Shown: positions 33,742-43,283 of the stretch, piece by piece | How positions within the stretch are numbered: the first letter of the stretch is position 1 | Layout of the letters: every line of letters starts with the position of its first letter | NCBI GenBank assembly: GCA_030431455.1 | Contig: JAUIJE010000022.1 | Span: forward strand, 1 to 61,049 | Direction of reading: 5' to 3' | DNA: 61,049 nt | Origin: a bacterium | Lineage (GTDB): Bacteria > Myxococcota > UBA727 > JAUIJE01 | Translations under genes and position numbers: made by a program | Notes under the pieces: generated by a model | Databases searched by the model: none | Seen by the model: the letters and a program-made list of their open reading frames with translations, nothing else | Told to the model about the DNA's origin: nothing

Positions 33742-35790
33742 ATGAAACCGCAAGCTTTTGGCCGTTATCTGCTGCTCGACAAGGTCGCCTCCGGCGGCAT
33801 GGCCGAGGTGTGGCGGGCCAAGCTCATCGGGGAAGCCGGCTTCGAACGCATCGTCGCGATCAAAAAGATCCTGCCCCACGTCTGTGAGGACCAGGACTTC
33901 ATCACGATGTTCACCGATGAAGCCAAGATTACGGTCCAGCTGCAGCACTCGAACATCGGCCAGGTGTACGAGTTCTCGAAACACGACGGCATCTTCTACA
34001 TCGGGATGGAGTACATCTCGGGCAAGGACCTCAAGACCATCTGGTCCTACTGCCGGTCGCGCAAGCAGGTGTTGCCCCTCGATATGGCCTGCCTGGTGGT
34101 CCAGAAGATGGCCGACGGGCTCGACTACGCCCACCGCAAGAAAGACAACTTCGGCAAAGAGCAAGGCATCGTGCACCGCGATGTCAGCCCCCAGAACTGC
34201 CTGATCAGCTGGGACGGCGAGGTCAAGGTCATCGACTTCGGCATCGCCAAGGCGGCGGGCAAAAGCGGCAAGACCCGTGCAGGGACATTGAAGGGCAAGT
34301 TCGCCTACATGTCGCCGGAACAAATCCGGGGCCTGTCCCTCGACGGCCGCGCGGACATCTTTGCCCTCGGCATTGTGTTGTACGAACTGGTCACCGGCGA
34401 ACGCGGCTTCCAGGCCGAGAGCGAGTTTTCACTGCTCGAGATGGTGCGCAACGTCGAGATCAAGCCCCCGACGATGGTCAACAAGGAAATCCCGCAAGAG
34501 CTCGAGCGCATCATCTTCAAGGCGCTGGCCAAGGACCGGGAGCACCGCTACCGCTACGCGTCCGACTTCTCCGAGGACCTGCAACGGTTCTTGCTTGGGC
34601 GGGGCAAGCCCCCCGGCCGCCACGACCTCGGCAAGTACCTCCGCGAGAACTTCACCGTCGACTACGACAAAGAACGCCTCCGCCTCGAGTCGTACAAAGA
34701 GATCCAATGGGAGGCGGTGCCCGAAGAGAGCCGCCCCCACCGCGCCGCGCCCAAAGCCCCGCCCCCCGCGTCGTTGACCGCGGTGCAGGCCGCGCTGGCC
34801 GAAGACCACACATCGACGTTCCTCGGGGACAGCGGCGCGTTCGCGGGCGAGTCCGGGACGTTCGCGCCCATGCACAGCACCCAGACCGGCGCGTCGCACC
34901 CCGGCATGAACGCCCTGCAGTCGGGCACCGGCACCGGGTACGTGATGACCGGGGGCGAGCGGGAAAACACCCAGGCCACGCCGGCCAACGTCCGGTTCGC
35001 CCCCCCGATGCAGGCCCAGACCCAGGTCGGGCCCGCGCCCAAACGCGGCGGGGTGGTGATGGGCATGGCCCTCGCGCTCGGCATCCTCGTCGTGCTCGGG
35101 CTGATCGGGGGGGGCATCGCCTGGTTCGCGTTGTCGGGCAGCGGGGTCGTCACCCTCACGGTGCAAGGACCGGCCGAGGCCGACGTGTTGCTCGACGGGG
35201 TGGCCAAAGGCACCGCCGCCCCGTCGCTCACGATCCCCGACGTGTCCAGCGGCGCCCACGACGTGATCGTGCAGACCAAGGGCTACGTGAGCAAAAGCCG
35301 CACCATCAACGTGGAGTCCGGCAAGACCGTCAACCTCAAGGTCGACCTGCAACAGGCCCCGGGGCGGATTTCGATCTCGTCCGAGCCGCCGGGTGCACAA
35401 ATCCAGCTCAACGGAAAAGACACCGGCAAGGTCACGCCCGCGACGATCTCGGCCCCCGCGGGGGTCATCCACCAGTTCTCGTTGGTGCTCGAGGACTTCA
35501 ACGTCGAGAAAATCTCGCGCAAGCTCGAGCCCGCCACCGACATCGACCTCGAGGTCCGGCTTCGGCCCGAGGTGCTGCACGTCGAGATCGCCACGGTCCC
35601 GTCGGGGGCGACGGTGGAGATCAACGGCAAGCGCATCGGCAAATCCCCGGTGAGCTTCCAGCACGACCCGAGCCTGCCCTACCCCAAGCTGGTGGCGTCC
35701 AAGCGCAAATGCAAAGACATTGAGACGACCCTGCCGCTGGAGAAGGACCGGGCCAAACAGAAGTTCGCCTTCACGCTCAAATGTAAATGA
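33742..35790 (+). CDS. Membrane Ser/Thr protein kinase with PEGA repeats
   Basis: A 682-residue Hanks-type kinase. The catalytic domain (about 8-285) has the Gly-rich loop VASGGMAEVW, Lys41, catalytic loop HRDVSPQN (145-152), DFG (165-167) and MSPEQ. A Pro/Ala-rich linker (about 330-430) follows, then one membrane helix (about 436-460, VMGMALALGILVVLGLIGGG). The external part has three PEGA-like modules (for example ISSEPPGAQIQLNGKDTGKV and ATVPSGATVEINGKRIGKS). The layout is that of a receptor kinase with a periplasmic surface or cell-wall sensing domain. A hairpin terminator follows. The ATG at 33742 is preferred over an in-frame TTG 7 codons upstream. Confidence 0.93.
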   Translation: MKPQAFGRYLLLDKVASGGMAEVWRAKLIGEAGFERIVAIKKILPHVCEDQDFITMFTDEAKITVQLQHSNIGQVYEFSKHDGIFYIGMEYISGKDLKTIWSYCRSRKQVLPLDMACLVVQKMADGLDYAHRKKDNFGKEQGIVHRDVSPQNCLISWDGEVKVIDFGIAKAAGKSGKTRAGTLKGKFAYMSPEQIRGLSLDGRADIFALGIVLYELVTGERGFQAESEFSLLEMVRNVEIKPPTMVNKEIPQELERIIFKALAKDREHRYRYASDFSEDLQRFLLGRGKPPGRHDLGKYLRENFTVDYDKERLRLESYKEIQWEAVPEESRPHRAAPKAPPPASLTAVQAALAEDHTSTFLGDSGAFAGESGTFAPMHSTQTGASHPGMNALQSGTGTGYVMTGGERENTQATPANVRFAPPMQAQTQVGPAPKRGGVVMGMALALGILVVLGLIGGGIAWFALSGSGVVTLTVQGPAEADVLLDGVAKGTAAPSLTIPDVSSGAHDVIVQTKGYVSKSRTINVESGKTVNLKVDLQQAPGRISISSEPPGAQIQLNGKDTGKVTPATISAPAGVIHQFSLVLEDFNVEKISRKLEPATDIDLEVRLRPEVLHVEIATVPSGATVEINGKRIGKSPVSFQHDPSLPYPKLVASKRKCKDIETTLPLEKDRAKQKFAFTLKCK

Positions 35791-35841
35791 GCCGCCATGA
35801 ACGCCCGGCGCGGACGACGCCCCGGTCTGACCCAAGCAAAG

Positions 35842-35862
35842 CGGCGCCTCTCGGCGCCGTTT
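35842..35862. terminator. Bidirectional terminator between kinase and sigma factor genes
   Basis: CGGCGCC-TCTC-GGCGCCG forms a seven-base stem with a four-base loop, followed by TTT on the plus strand and CTTT on the minus strand. It lies between the convergent kinase (stop 35790) and sigma factor (stop 35901) genes. Confidence 0.65.
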
Positions 35863-35900
35863 GTCGTCGTGTCCTGCGTCCCCACGGGACGGTCACGGCC

Positions 35901-36644
35901 CTATCCGCCTTGCTCCTTCAGCATGTCTTTGAGGATGCGGGAGAGCTTCTCGATCGCTTGGGCGTGACGCCGCGAGGTCCAGCTCTTCGACAAGCCGAGC
36001 TCGTTGCCCACCTCCTGCAGACTCATTTCCTTGAAGTAGTACAAGGTCAGCAGGGTGCGCTCGGCATCGGGCAAACGGGAGAGCGCCTCCCGCACGTGGT
36101 CTTTCATCTCCACGTCGAAGATGTGGTCGTCCACCGGCTTTTTGGTCTTGTCCTCGACCTGGAGGTCCTCGAGGCCTTCGAGGCTGGTCACGTAAATGGT
36201 GACAAGCTGACTGACCTGATCCGCGAGCTCTTCGATGTTGGCCTCCGCCGATTTGTGCTCGGCGGTGCTGCCCATCTGGCGGTTGGCCATGTTCTCGAGG
36301 TAGGCGGTGGCGCGCTCCTCGAACCGAATCTTTTGGTACTCGCTGCGGGACACCCAACCCATGCCGCGCAGGCCGTCGTAGATCGCGCCCCGCACGCGGT
36401 AGTACGAGAAGGTCATGAAGTTGGCGCCGCGCAGGGGGTCGTACCGGTCCGCGGCCTCGAGCAGGCCCATCATGCCGTAGCTCTCCAGGTCCGCGAACTC
36501 GATGTTCTTGGCCAGGGTCTTCTTGATTTTGGCCGCGATGGACCGCACAAACGGCGTGTACTGCTCGATGAGCGCTTCCTTGTCGAGCTTGCCGTCGGGC
36601 CCGACCTTGGGATGGGCCTTGGTGGGTGCTTTTTCGGTCGCCAT
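35901..36644 (-). CDS. Group 3 (FliA/SigB-type) RNA polymerase sigma factor
   Basis: A 247-residue sigma-70 family protein with region 2 (EFADLESYGMMGLLEAADRY, ANFMTFSYYRVRGAIYDGLR), region 3 and region 4 (LPDAERTLLTLYYFKEMSLQ and the LGLSKSWTSRRHAQAIEKL helix). It lacks region 1.1, as FliA and SigB do. No flagellar, chemotaxis or stress genes are nearby, so its regulon is unknown. ATG 36644 is preceded by GGAAGGAA. It is divergent from the DHS-like gene, and the space between them contains a perfect 7-base inverted repeat. Confidence 0.9.
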   Translation of the reverse strand: MATEKAPTKAHPKVGPDGKLDKEALIEQYTPFVRSIAAKIKKTLAKNIEFADLESYGMMGLLEAADRYDPLRGANFMTFSYYRVRGAIYDGLRGMGWVSRSEYQKIRFEERATAYLENMANRQMGSTAEHKSAEANIEELADQVSQLVTIYVTSLEGLEDLQVEDKTKKPVDDHIFDVEMKDHVREALSRLPDAERTLLTLYYFKEMSLQEVGNELGLSKSWTSRRHAQAIEKLSRILKDMLKEQGG

Positions 36645-36672
36645 CGTGTTCCTTCCCCGGGCGACATTAGCA

Positions 36673-36692
36673 CCTTGCCGCCGGGGGCAAGG
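36673..36692. promoter_or_regulatory. Perfect inverted repeat CCTTGCC-N6-GGCAAGG, candidate operator
   Basis: A symmetric dyad with 7-base arms lies in the 100-base divergent region between the group-3 sigma gene and the DHS-like gene. Just downstream on the plus strand, TATGCT (36717-36722) is a plausible -10 for the DHS-like gene, so a regulator bound at the dyad could act on either gene. Confidence 0.35.
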
Positions 36693-36744
36693 CCTTTTCG
36701 CCAGCGTCCCATGTCCTATGCTCGTCGCCCCTGAGGAGGCCCCC

Positions 36745-37734
36745 GTGATCCCTGCACCCAACGACATGCGTGAATTTCTTCGTCATCACTTTCGGCATTT
36801 CAACGCCGCCGCGTTGGTGGACGCGGCCGAGGCGTGGCGCACCCACGAGGCCGAAGGGGGCAAGATGTTCCTGGCCATGGCCGGCGCGATGAGCACCGCA
36901 GAGCTCGGTCTGTCCCTCGCGGAGATGATTCGTCAGGACAAGATCGCCGCCATCAGCTGCACCGCCAACAACGTCGAGGAGGACGTGTTCAACCTGGTGG
37001 CCCACGAGCACTACGTCCGGGTTCCGCACTACCGCGACCTGACCCCGGCCGACGAGATCGCGTTGCTGGAAAAGGGCCTCAACCGCGTCACCGACACGTG
37101 CATCCCCGAGGAGACGGCGATGCGCAAAATCGAAGAAAAACTCATCGCGCGGTGGGCGGCGGCGGATGCGTCGGGGGATCGAAAATTCCCGCACGAGTTC
37201 TTTTACGACCTGCTCTTGTCCGGCGAGCTCGAGGACGAATACCAGATCGACCCCGCCCACTCGTGGCTGTTGGAAGCCGCGAAAAAGAACCTCCCGTTGT
37301 TTGTGCCCGGGTGGGAGGACTCGACCTGCGGCAACATGTTCGTCGCCGCCACCCGTCGTGGCGACGTGAAATCCATCGCCACGGTCAAGAGCGGCCTCGA
37401 ATACATGAACCGCCTGATCGACTGGTATTACGAAAACTCCAAGCAGTGGCCGATCGGCTTTTTCCAAATCGCCGGCGGCATCGCCGGGGACTTCCCCATC
37501 TGCGTGGTCCCCTTGATCAACCAAGACCTCGAGCGCCACGAGGGCGGTGTGCCCTTGTGGTCGTACTTCTGCCAAATCTCCGACAGCACCACGAGCTACG
37601 GGTCGTATTCCGGGGCGGTGCCCAACGAAAAAATCACCTGGGGCAAACTCTCCGCCGAGTCCCCCAAGTTTGTGATCGAGTCCGACGCGACCATCGTCGC
37701 CCCCCTCGTGTTCCAATACGTCCTCGCCGACTGA
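36745..37734 (+). CDS. Deoxyhypusine synthase-like protein
   Basis: A 329-residue protein of the deoxyhypusine synthase (DHS) family, NAD-dependent enzymes that transfer the aminobutyl group of spermidine. The key lysine is conserved in NEKITWGKLSAES (human SWGKI, Lys329), and the NAD-binding and spermidine-binding segments GAMSTAELGLSLAEMI, SCTANNVEED and IAGGIAGDFP are present. Bacteria lack hypusine; some bacterial DHS relatives make homospermidine or have unknown products. The SpeD-SpeE fusion that would make its spermidine substrate begins 34 bases downstream. The start is GTG 36745 with a perfect GAGGAGG 5 bases upstream; an ATG 9 codons earlier has no ribosome binding site. Confidence 0.88.
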   Translation: MIPAPNDMREFLRHHFRHFNAAALVDAAEAWRTHEAEGGKMFLAMAGAMSTAELGLSLAEMIRQDKIAAISCTANNVEEDVFNLVAHEHYVRVPHYRDLTPADEIALLEKGLNRVTDTCIPEETAMRKIEEKLIARWAAADASGDRKFPHEFFYDLLLSGELEDEYQIDPAHSWLLEAAKKNLPLFVPGWEDSTCGNMFVAATRRGDVKSIATVKSGLEYMNRLIDWYYENSKQWPIGFFQIAGGIAGDFPICVVPLINQDLERHEGGVPLWSYFCQISDSTTSYGSYSGAVPNEKITWGKLSAESPKFVIESDATIVAPLVFQYVLAD

Positions 37735-37768
37735 GGCCCGCGACCGCGCAAGCGAAAGGACCCTGCCC

Positions 37769-39142
37769 GTGCTTGATGCCCCCGAGACCATCCTCTCCCA
37801 TCACGCGTTGCTCGACCTGTACGACTGCGACAACCGCGCGTTGCTCGACGACCTCGAAGGCATCCGTGACTTGTTCCACCGGACCGCGCGCGGGCTGAAG
37901 TGCACCATCGTCAACGAGCTGTTCCACCGCTTCACCCCGCAAGGGGTGAGCGGGGTGGTGGTCATCGCCGAGAGCCACCTCTCGGTGCACACCTGGCCCG
38001 AGCTCGGGTACGCGGCCATCGATCTGTACACCTGCGGTGACCCCGCCCTCATCGACCTGATGCCGGACATGCTCGTCGAGGCCCTGGGCGCGGGGCGCAA
38101 GGAGTACCACAAGCTGCCGCGCGGCCACGTCGACCGGCCCCCCGACTTCCGCCACCAGGACCGCATCCGGCTCTCCATGAAGGGTCTGTCCGACGACCAA
38201 AAGTGGCTGACCGACCAGTGGGCGGACCAGATTCTGTGGACCATCGCCGTCGACAACATCGTGCTCGACGTGCAGTCCGAGTACCAACGCATCCAGGTCG
38301 TCGACACCCCGCACCTCGGCCGCATCCTGGTGCTCGACGGCAACATCCAATGCGCCGAGACCGACGAGGCCGGTTACCACGAGATGATCGTGCACACCGG
38401 GCTGTGCCGCATCGGCGCGTCCTCGCCCCGGGGGGGCCGCAAGGTTCTCGTCATCGGCGGCGGCGATGGTGGGGCCGCGCGGGAGGCGCTGCGGCACCCG
38501 GACGTGGTGCAGGTCGACCTCGTCGACATCGACCAAGCGGTGATCGACGCCTGCCGCGATTATATGCCCCGGGTGTGGCACCACCCGGACCGGACCCGCA
38601 AGATCGAGGACGACCCGCGGTTTTCCATCCACATCCGCGACGGGCTCGAGTACCTCAAAGAACGCGGCGCGATGGCCGAGGCCGACAAATACGACCTCAT
38701 CGTCGTCGACGGCTCGGACCCGGTGGGCCCGGGGGTCGCGCTGTACACGCCCGCGTTCTACCAGGCGGTGTACGACGCGTTGAAAGATGGGGGCGCGACC
38801 TGCGTGCAGGGGGGCTCGTTCTGGTACCTGCCCGAGGTGTTCACCACCGTGTACACCGGACTCAGTGACATTTTCGAACACGTGGCCCCGTTCGAGTGTT
38901 TCACCGCGGTCTACCCCGGCGGGGTGTGGAACCTTCAGCTCGGGATCAAGGGGCCCTTCGACCCCGACGCGGTCGATGACGCCCGGGTCCAGAAGCTGGG
39001 CGCATTGCACTGGTACAGCACCGGGCGGCACCGGGCGGCGTTTTCGTTGCCCCCCATCGCCGAGCGGTTGCTGCAGAAGGTGCCGCCCCCGCTCGAGGAA
39101 GTGCAAGAGCAGCTCGAGAAGGTGTCGCTCACCGAGAGCTGA
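37769..39142 (+). CDS. speDE: Fusion of S-adenosylmethionine decarboxylase (SpeD) and spermidine synthase (SpeE)
   Basis: A 457-residue two-domain protein. Residues 1-125 are a bacterial AdoMet decarboxylase proenzyme: AESHLSVHTWPE contains Glu68-Ser69, where self-cleavage makes the pyruvoyl group, and Cys89 lies in the usual catalytic position (LYTCGDP). Residues about 140-435 are an aminopropyltransferase: IGGGDGGAARE (229-239), the Asp-containing LVDIDQAVID and VVDGSDPVGPG for substrate binding and catalysis. The product would be spermidine made from putrescine. After self-cleavage the small subunit would be N-terminal, and the large subunit would carry SpeE. The start is GTG 37769 with AAAGGA upstream. 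It probably forms one transcript with the DHS-like gene. Confidence 0.93.
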   Translation: MLDAPETILSHHALLDLYDCDNRALLDDLEGIRDLFHRTARGLKCTIVNELFHRFTPQGVSGVVVIAESHLSVHTWPELGYAAIDLYTCGDPALIDLMPDMLVEALGAGRKEYHKLPRGHVDRPPDFRHQDRIRLSMKGLSDDQKWLTDQWADQILWTIAVDNIVLDVQSEYQRIQVVDTPHLGRILVLDGNIQCAETDEAGYHEMIVHTGLCRIGASSPRGGRKVLVIGGGDGGAAREALRHPDVVQVDLVDIDQAVIDACRDYMPRVWHHPDRTRKIEDDPRFSIHIRDGLEYLKERGAMAEADKYDLIVVDGSDPVGPGVALYTPAFYQAVYDALKDGGATCVQGGSFWYLPEVFTTVYTGLSDIFEHVAPFECFTAVYPGGVWNLQLGIKGPFDPDAVDDARVQKLGALHWYSTGRHRAAFSLPPIAERLLQKVPPPLEEVQEQLEKVSLTES

Positions 39143-39806
39143 ACGCGGGCCAGACATCGAGGGCCGCGGCCAGACGGGCCCCGTCCTCGTAGGGCTCGAC
39201 GGGGCCGGCCAGGTGGGCGCGCAGCGAACGCAACTGCGCGGCCGGGTCGGGCGCGTCGGCGTGCCGCAGGTTGAGCGCGGTGAACACGGCGAGGCCGCGC
39301 GCGGTGAGGGCCCGGTGGGCACACAGGGTGTGGCTCAAGGTGCCGAGCCCATCGTCGGCCACGAGCAGGACCGGCACCGAGAGCGCATCGATGACGTCGA
39401 GCACCGTGTGGTGCTCGTCGATGGGCACCATCGCGCCCCCCACGCCCTCGACGAGCGCGACCTCGGCGGCGGTGCGCTGCAAAAACGCGCGGGCGGTGGC
39501 GATCACCGCCTCGGCGGTCAGCGCGCGCCCCTCGGCCCGGGCCGCCTGGTCGGGGGACAAGGGCGGGCCAAACCGGTGCGGGCTCATCGCGTCGAGGTGC
39601 GGCCCATCCACCGGCCGGCCCAGGGCCTGCAGCAATCGCCCCGCGTCGGTGTCCGCGGCCTCGTCGGGGGCGAAGCCGGACAGCACCGGCTTGAGCGCGT
39701 CCACCGCCCGGCCCTGGCCGCGCCAATGCGACAGCAAGGCACAGCTGACATGGGTCTTGCCCACGTCGGTGCCGGTGGCGGTGACAAACAGGGCGCGGGC
39801 GGTCAT
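39129..39806 (-). CDS. bioD: Dethiobiotin synthetase
   Basis: A 225-residue ATP-dependent enzyme that closes the ureido ring of dethiobiotin. The P-loop is TATGTDVGKTHVSC near the N-terminus, and the other family segments are ALKPVLSGF, VEGVGGAMVP and LNLRHAD (nucleotide-specificity loop). The ATG overlaps the bioF stop (ATGA), so the two are coupled. The last 14 bases overlap the convergent end of the SpeD-SpeE fusion gene, an unusual tail-to-tail overlap. Confidence 0.95.
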   Translation of the reverse strand: MTARALFVTATGTDVGKTHVSCALLSHWRGQGRAVDALKPVLSGFAPDEAADTDAGRLLQALGRPVDGPHLDAMSPHRFGPPLSPDQAARAEGRALTAEAVIATARAFLQRTAAEVALVEGVGGAMVPIDEHHTVLDVIDALSVPVLLVADDGLGTLSHTLCAHRALTARGLAVFTALNLRHADAPDPAAQLRSLRAHLAGPVEPYEDGARLAAALDVWPAFSSR

Positions 39807-40939
39807 GCCAAAAGGGGGCCCAAGGCCGCGACCAGGCCCGCGATGTCGTCGTCCTCGTGCAGGGCCGTGCACGCGATGCGCAGCCGGGCGGTGCCGTCGG
39901 GGACGGTGGGGGGCCGGATCGCGGTCACCCAATAGCCGGCCTCGGCCAGGGCGGCTTGGGCACCGAGCGCGCGCCGGTCGTCGCCGAGCACGACCTTGAC
40001 GATGGTGCTCTCGGTCTCGGGCAAGCCGAGACCCCGACACAATGTCTGTGCATGACTCATCGCGCGCTGACCGCGCTCGGGCTCGTCGCGCATCACCGCC
40101 AAGGCCGCGCGGGCCCCGGCCAACACCGGCGGGGGCAAGGCGGTGCTGTACACCTGGGTGCGGGCCCGCGAATGCAGCACCCGCACCACGTCGTCGGCCG
40201 CGCACACGAACCCGCCGTAGGCCCCGAGGGCCTTGGACAAGGTGCCCGCGACCAAGGGCACATCGTGGCCCCCGGTGCTGCCCCGCCCTTGGCCGAGCAC
40301 CCCCGTGGCGTGCGCGTCGTCGACGTACAGCCACGCGTCGTGTTCGCGGCAGAGCGCGGACAGTGAGGCCACGTCGGCGCGGTCCCCGTCCATGCTGAAC
40401 ACGCCCTCGGTGGCGACGAGCACGTGGGGGTGTCGGGCCCGTTCGGCCGCGAGCAAGGAGCGCAACGCGTCAAGGTCGTTGTGCGCAAAGTGGCGGACTC
40501 TGGCCCGGCTGAGCTGCGCCCCCGCGTGCAGGCACGCGTGGGCGAGCTCGTCGAGGATCACGAGGTCGTCGGGCCCGACGAGGGCGGGGATCGTGCCGGT
40601 GTTGGCGAGGTAGCCGGAGCCGAACACCAGCGCGGCGGGTTTTTGTTTGAGCTGGGCGAGGTCCTGCTCGAGCTCGTGCTGGACCGCGGCCGAGCCCGTG
40701 ACCAGGCGCGAGGCCCCCGCGCCGAGGCCGAGGGCTTGGAGCGCGTCTTGGGCCGCGCCCACCACCCGGGGGTGCTGGGACAGGCCGAGGTAATCGTTGC
40801 TCGCGAAGTTGACGAACCGTTGGCCGGTCTCGTCGAGGACGTGGCCCCCCTGGCGCCGCAACGGCACGGGCCGCCGGGCCCGGGCGGCCTGGTCCAGGGC
40901 GGCTTGTTTTTTCTGGGCAAAGTCGGACAAAGAGCGCAC
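39803..40939 (-). CDS. bioF: 8-amino-7-oxononanoate synthase
   Basis: A 378-residue fold-type I PLP enzyme that condenses pimeloyl-thioester with alanine. The PLP lysine is in AGTLSKALGAYGG, and NFASNDYLGLSQHP and YVDDAHATGVLG are diagnostic. Start GTG 40939 is the only start codon near the position where homology begins; GGGGG lies just before. It is divergent from bioB with 75 bases between the start codons. Confidence 0.95.
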   Translation of the reverse strand: MRSLSDFAQKKQAALDQAARARRPVPLRRQGGHVLDETGQRFVNFASNDYLGLSQHPRVVGAAQDALQALGLGAGASRLVTGSAAVQHELEQDLAQLKQKPAALVFGSGYLANTGTIPALVGPDDLVILDELAHACLHAGAQLSRARVRHFAHNDLDALRSLLAAERARHPHVLVATEGVFSMDGDRADVASLSALCREHDAWLYVDDAHATGVLGQGRGSTGGHDVPLVAGTLSKALGAYGGFVCAADDVVRVLHSRARTQVYSTALPPPVLAGARAALAVMRDEPERGQRAMSHAQTLCRGLGLPETESTIVKVVLGDDRRALGAQAALAEAGYWVTAIRPPTVPDGTARLRIACTALHEDDDIAGLVAALGPLLA

Positions 40940-40980
40940 GCCCCCGTCGTGGCGCAGGCGCGCGGGCTCGTCAACGCGCC

Positions 40981-41014
40981 TTGACGGGCGGTTCTGGGCC
41001 CCTAGCCTCGGCCG
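40981..41014 (+). promoter_or_regulatory. bioB promoter, apparently leaderless
   Basis: TTGACG (40981-40986), 16 bases, TAGCCT (41003-41008), six bases, then the bioB ATG. Transcription would begin on or next to the start codon. This is the only site of the leaderless series with a good -35. No BirA-type palindrome is seen. Confidence 0.55.
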
Positions 41015-42013
41015 ATGCAAACGTCCGTTGCCCCTTCGCCCGCTTCCGCCCCCTCCGATGTGCGCCACGATTGGTCGCGGGACGAGATCGAAGCCCTCCT
41101 GGCCCTGCCCTTTTTCGACCTCGCGCACCTCGCGCACACCGTGCACCGGACGCACTTCCCCGCGGGCGAGGTCCAGCTCAGCCAGCTGCTCTCGATCAAA
41201 ACCGGGGGCTGTCCCGAGGACTGCGCGTACTGTCCGCAGGCGTCGCGGTACGACACCGGCCTGGACCGCGAAGCCCTGCTCGCCGTCGACGAGGTCGTGA
41301 CCAAAGCGCGCGAAGCCAAGGCCGGGGGCGCGACCCGGTACTGCATGGGCGCGGCCTGGCGGTCGCCCAAGGGCAACGACCTCGACGTGGTCTGCACCAT
41401 GGTGCGCGAGGTCAAAGCCCTGGGCCTCGAGACCTGCGCGACCTTGGGCATGCTCGACCTCGACCAAGCCTTGACCCTCAAAGACGCCGGGCTCGACTAC
41501 TACAACCACAACCTCGACACCTCCCCCGAGGCCTACGGCGACATCATCACCACCCGCACCTACGACGACCGGCTCCAGACCCTGCGCCACGTGCGCGACG
41601 CGGGCATGTCCGTCTGCTGCGGGGGCATCGTGGGCATGGGCGAAAGCCCCACCGACCGCGCGGGCCTGCTCCACCAACTCGCGAGCATGGACCCACACCC
41701 CGAATCGGTGCCCGTGAATCTGCTGGTCAAGGTCAAAGGCACGCCCCTCGCGCAGGTGAACGACCTCGACCCGTTCGACTTTGTGCGCACCGTGGCGGTG
41801 GCGCGCGTCACCATGCCCCGCTCCCACGTGCGCCTGTCCGCGGGCCGTGAGGAGATGAGCGACGAGCTGCAAGCGTGGGCGTTCTTCGTCGGGGCCAACT
41901 CCATCTTCACCGGCGAAAAGCTGCTCACCACCAAGAACCCGGGGGGCAAAGACGGGCGGCTGTTCGCCCGGTTGGGCCTGACCCCCGAGCCGAGCCCCGC
42001 CGCGGCCGAATGA
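41015..42013 (+). CDS. bioB: Biotin synthase
   Basis: A 332-residue radical SAM enzyme that inserts sulfur into dethiobiotin. The [4Fe-4S] cysteines are Cys66, Cys70 and Cys73 (CPEDCAYC), and the [2Fe-2S]/substrate region includes [21 protein letters not shown] and the C-terminal [13 protein letters not shown]. No Shine-Dalgarno sequence precedes the ATG, and a promoter abuts it. The stop overlaps bioA (ATGA). Confidence 0.97.
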   Translation: MQTSVAPSPASAPSDVRHDWSRDEIEALLALPFFDLAHLAHTVHRTHFPAGEVQLSQLLSIKTGGCPEDCAYCPQASRYDTGLDREALLAVDEVVTKAREAKAGGATRYCMGAAWRSPKGNDLDVVCTMVREVKALGLETCATLGMLDLDQALTLKDAGLDYYNHNLDTSPEAYGDIITTRTYDDRLQTLRHVRDAGMSVCCGGIVGMGESPTDRAGLLHQLASMDPHPESVPVNLLVKVKGTPLAQVNDLDPFDFVRTVAVARVTMPRSHVRLSAGREEMSDELQAWAFFVGANSIFTGEKLLTTKNPGGKDGRLFARLGLTPEPSPAAAE

Positions 42014-43272
42014 CCGACGACCACGTCTGGTACCCCTATGTACAGTTGGCCACGATGGCCGACCCCTTCGAGGTGGTGCACACCGAAGGGACCAAGCTGC
42101 ACCTCGCGGACGGGCGGGTGCTCGTCGACGGCATCTCGTCGTGGTGGACCGCGGCCCACGGGTACAACCCGCCCTACATCCTCGACGCGGTTCGCCGCCA
42201 ACTCTCGGTGATGCCCCACGTGATGTTGGGCGGGCTCACCCACCGCCCGGCCCAGACCCTGGCCGCCCGTCTGTGCGAGGCCGCGGGGCCCGACTTTGCG
42301 CGGGTGTTCTTCGCCGAGTCCGGCTCGGTGGCGGTGGAGGTCGCGCTCAAGATGTGTCTGCAGTCCCATTTGGACGCGGGCCGGCCCGGGCCCCCGAAGA
42401 TGGTGTGCTTCTTCGGCGGCTACCACGGGGACACCCTGGGCACGATGGCGGTGTGTGATCCCGAGGAGGGCATGCACCACCGGTTCGCGGATCTCTTGAT
42501 GCCCCATCACGTGCGACGCGTGCCCCGCACCGACGAGGAGATGGCCGCGTTCGAATCGTGGTGCGCGGCCCAAGACGACATCGCGGGCATCATCATCGAG
42601 CCCCTCGTGCAGTGCGCGGGGGGCATGCACGCCCACCCGGAAGAGACATTGCGGTGCCTGCGGCGGGCCGCGGATGCCGCGGGGGTGCCCTTGGTGTTCG
42701 ACGAGATCGCGGTGGGGCTGTTCCGCACCGGGCGCCGCTTCGCCTTCGAACACGCCGGGGTCACCCCCGACATCCTCGTGCTGGGCAAGGGGCTGACCGG
42801 CGGGGTGTGCCCGCTGTCCGCCACCCTGGCCCAACGGCACATCGTCGAACGGTTTGCGTCTTCGGACGCCTCCCGTGCCCTCATGCACGGGCCGACCTTC
42901 ACCGGTCACGCGCTCGGGTGCGCGGCGGCTTTGGCCGCCCTGGACCTGTTCGACGCGCCGGACCTGCCCGGCCGGGTCGCCGCCATCGAACGGCGGCTGC
43001 ACGCGGCCCTGGCCCCGCTCGAGGCCCTGCCCCACGTCGCGCGGGTGATCGTCCGCGGGGCGATCGGCGCGGTGGGGCTCACCTTCGTCCCCGACCGCGA
43101 CGCCTTCGTGGCCGCGTGCGCGGCCCGGGGCGCGTACATTCGGCCCATTCTCGACGTCGTGTACCTGATGCCGGCGCTGACCGTGCCCCCTTCGGATCTC
43201 GAGCTTTTGTGCCGAGTTGTCTCCGAAGAGGTGTCCGACCTGTGCCCCCCACCGCCACCACCGCCAGCGTGA
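42010..43272 (+). CDS. bioA: Adenosylmethionine-8-amino-7-oxononanoate aminotransferase
   Basis: A 420-residue class III aminotransferase that makes 7,8-diaminopelargonate. Features are WYPYVQL at the N-terminus, [13 protein letters not shown] (the Trp pair typical of BioA), [12 protein letters not shown] with Asp231, and the PLP Lys260 in [11 protein letters not shown]. Its last residues are a Pro-rich tail (CPPPPPPPA). Together with bioF, bioD and bioB it covers the last four steps of biotin synthesis; bioC and bioH for pimeloyl-ACP are not in the window. Confidence 0.96.
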   Translation: MTDDHVWYPYVQLATMADPFEVVHTEGTKLHLADGRVLVDGISSWWTAAHGYNPPYILDAVRRQLSVMPHVMLGGLTHRPAQTLAARLCEAAGPDFARVFFAESGSVAVEVALKMCLQSHLDAGRPGPPKMVCFFGGYHGDTLGTMAVCDPEEGMHHRFADLLMPHHVRRVPRTDEEMAAFESWCAAQDDIAGIIIEPLVQCAGGMHAHPEETLRCLRRAADAAGVPLVFDEIAVGLFRTGRRFAFEHAGVTPDILVLGKGLTGGVCPLSATLAQRHIVERFASSDASRALMHGPTFTGHALGCAAALAALDLFDAPDLPGRVAAIERRLHAALAPLEALPHVARVIVRGAIGAVGLTFVPDRDAFVAACAARGAYIRPILDVVYLMPALTVPPSDLELLCRVVSEEVSDLCPPPPPPPA

Positions 43273-43283
43273 TATCGAAAGCC

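Noticed and set aside
35901-36644. Naming the group-3 sigma factor FliA
   Set aside because: No flagellar or chemotaxis genes are present, and SigB-like factors share the same layout.
36673-36692. Reading the CCTTGCC dyad as a terminator
   Set aside because: No gene ends there on the strand with the T-rich side; it lies between divergent genes.
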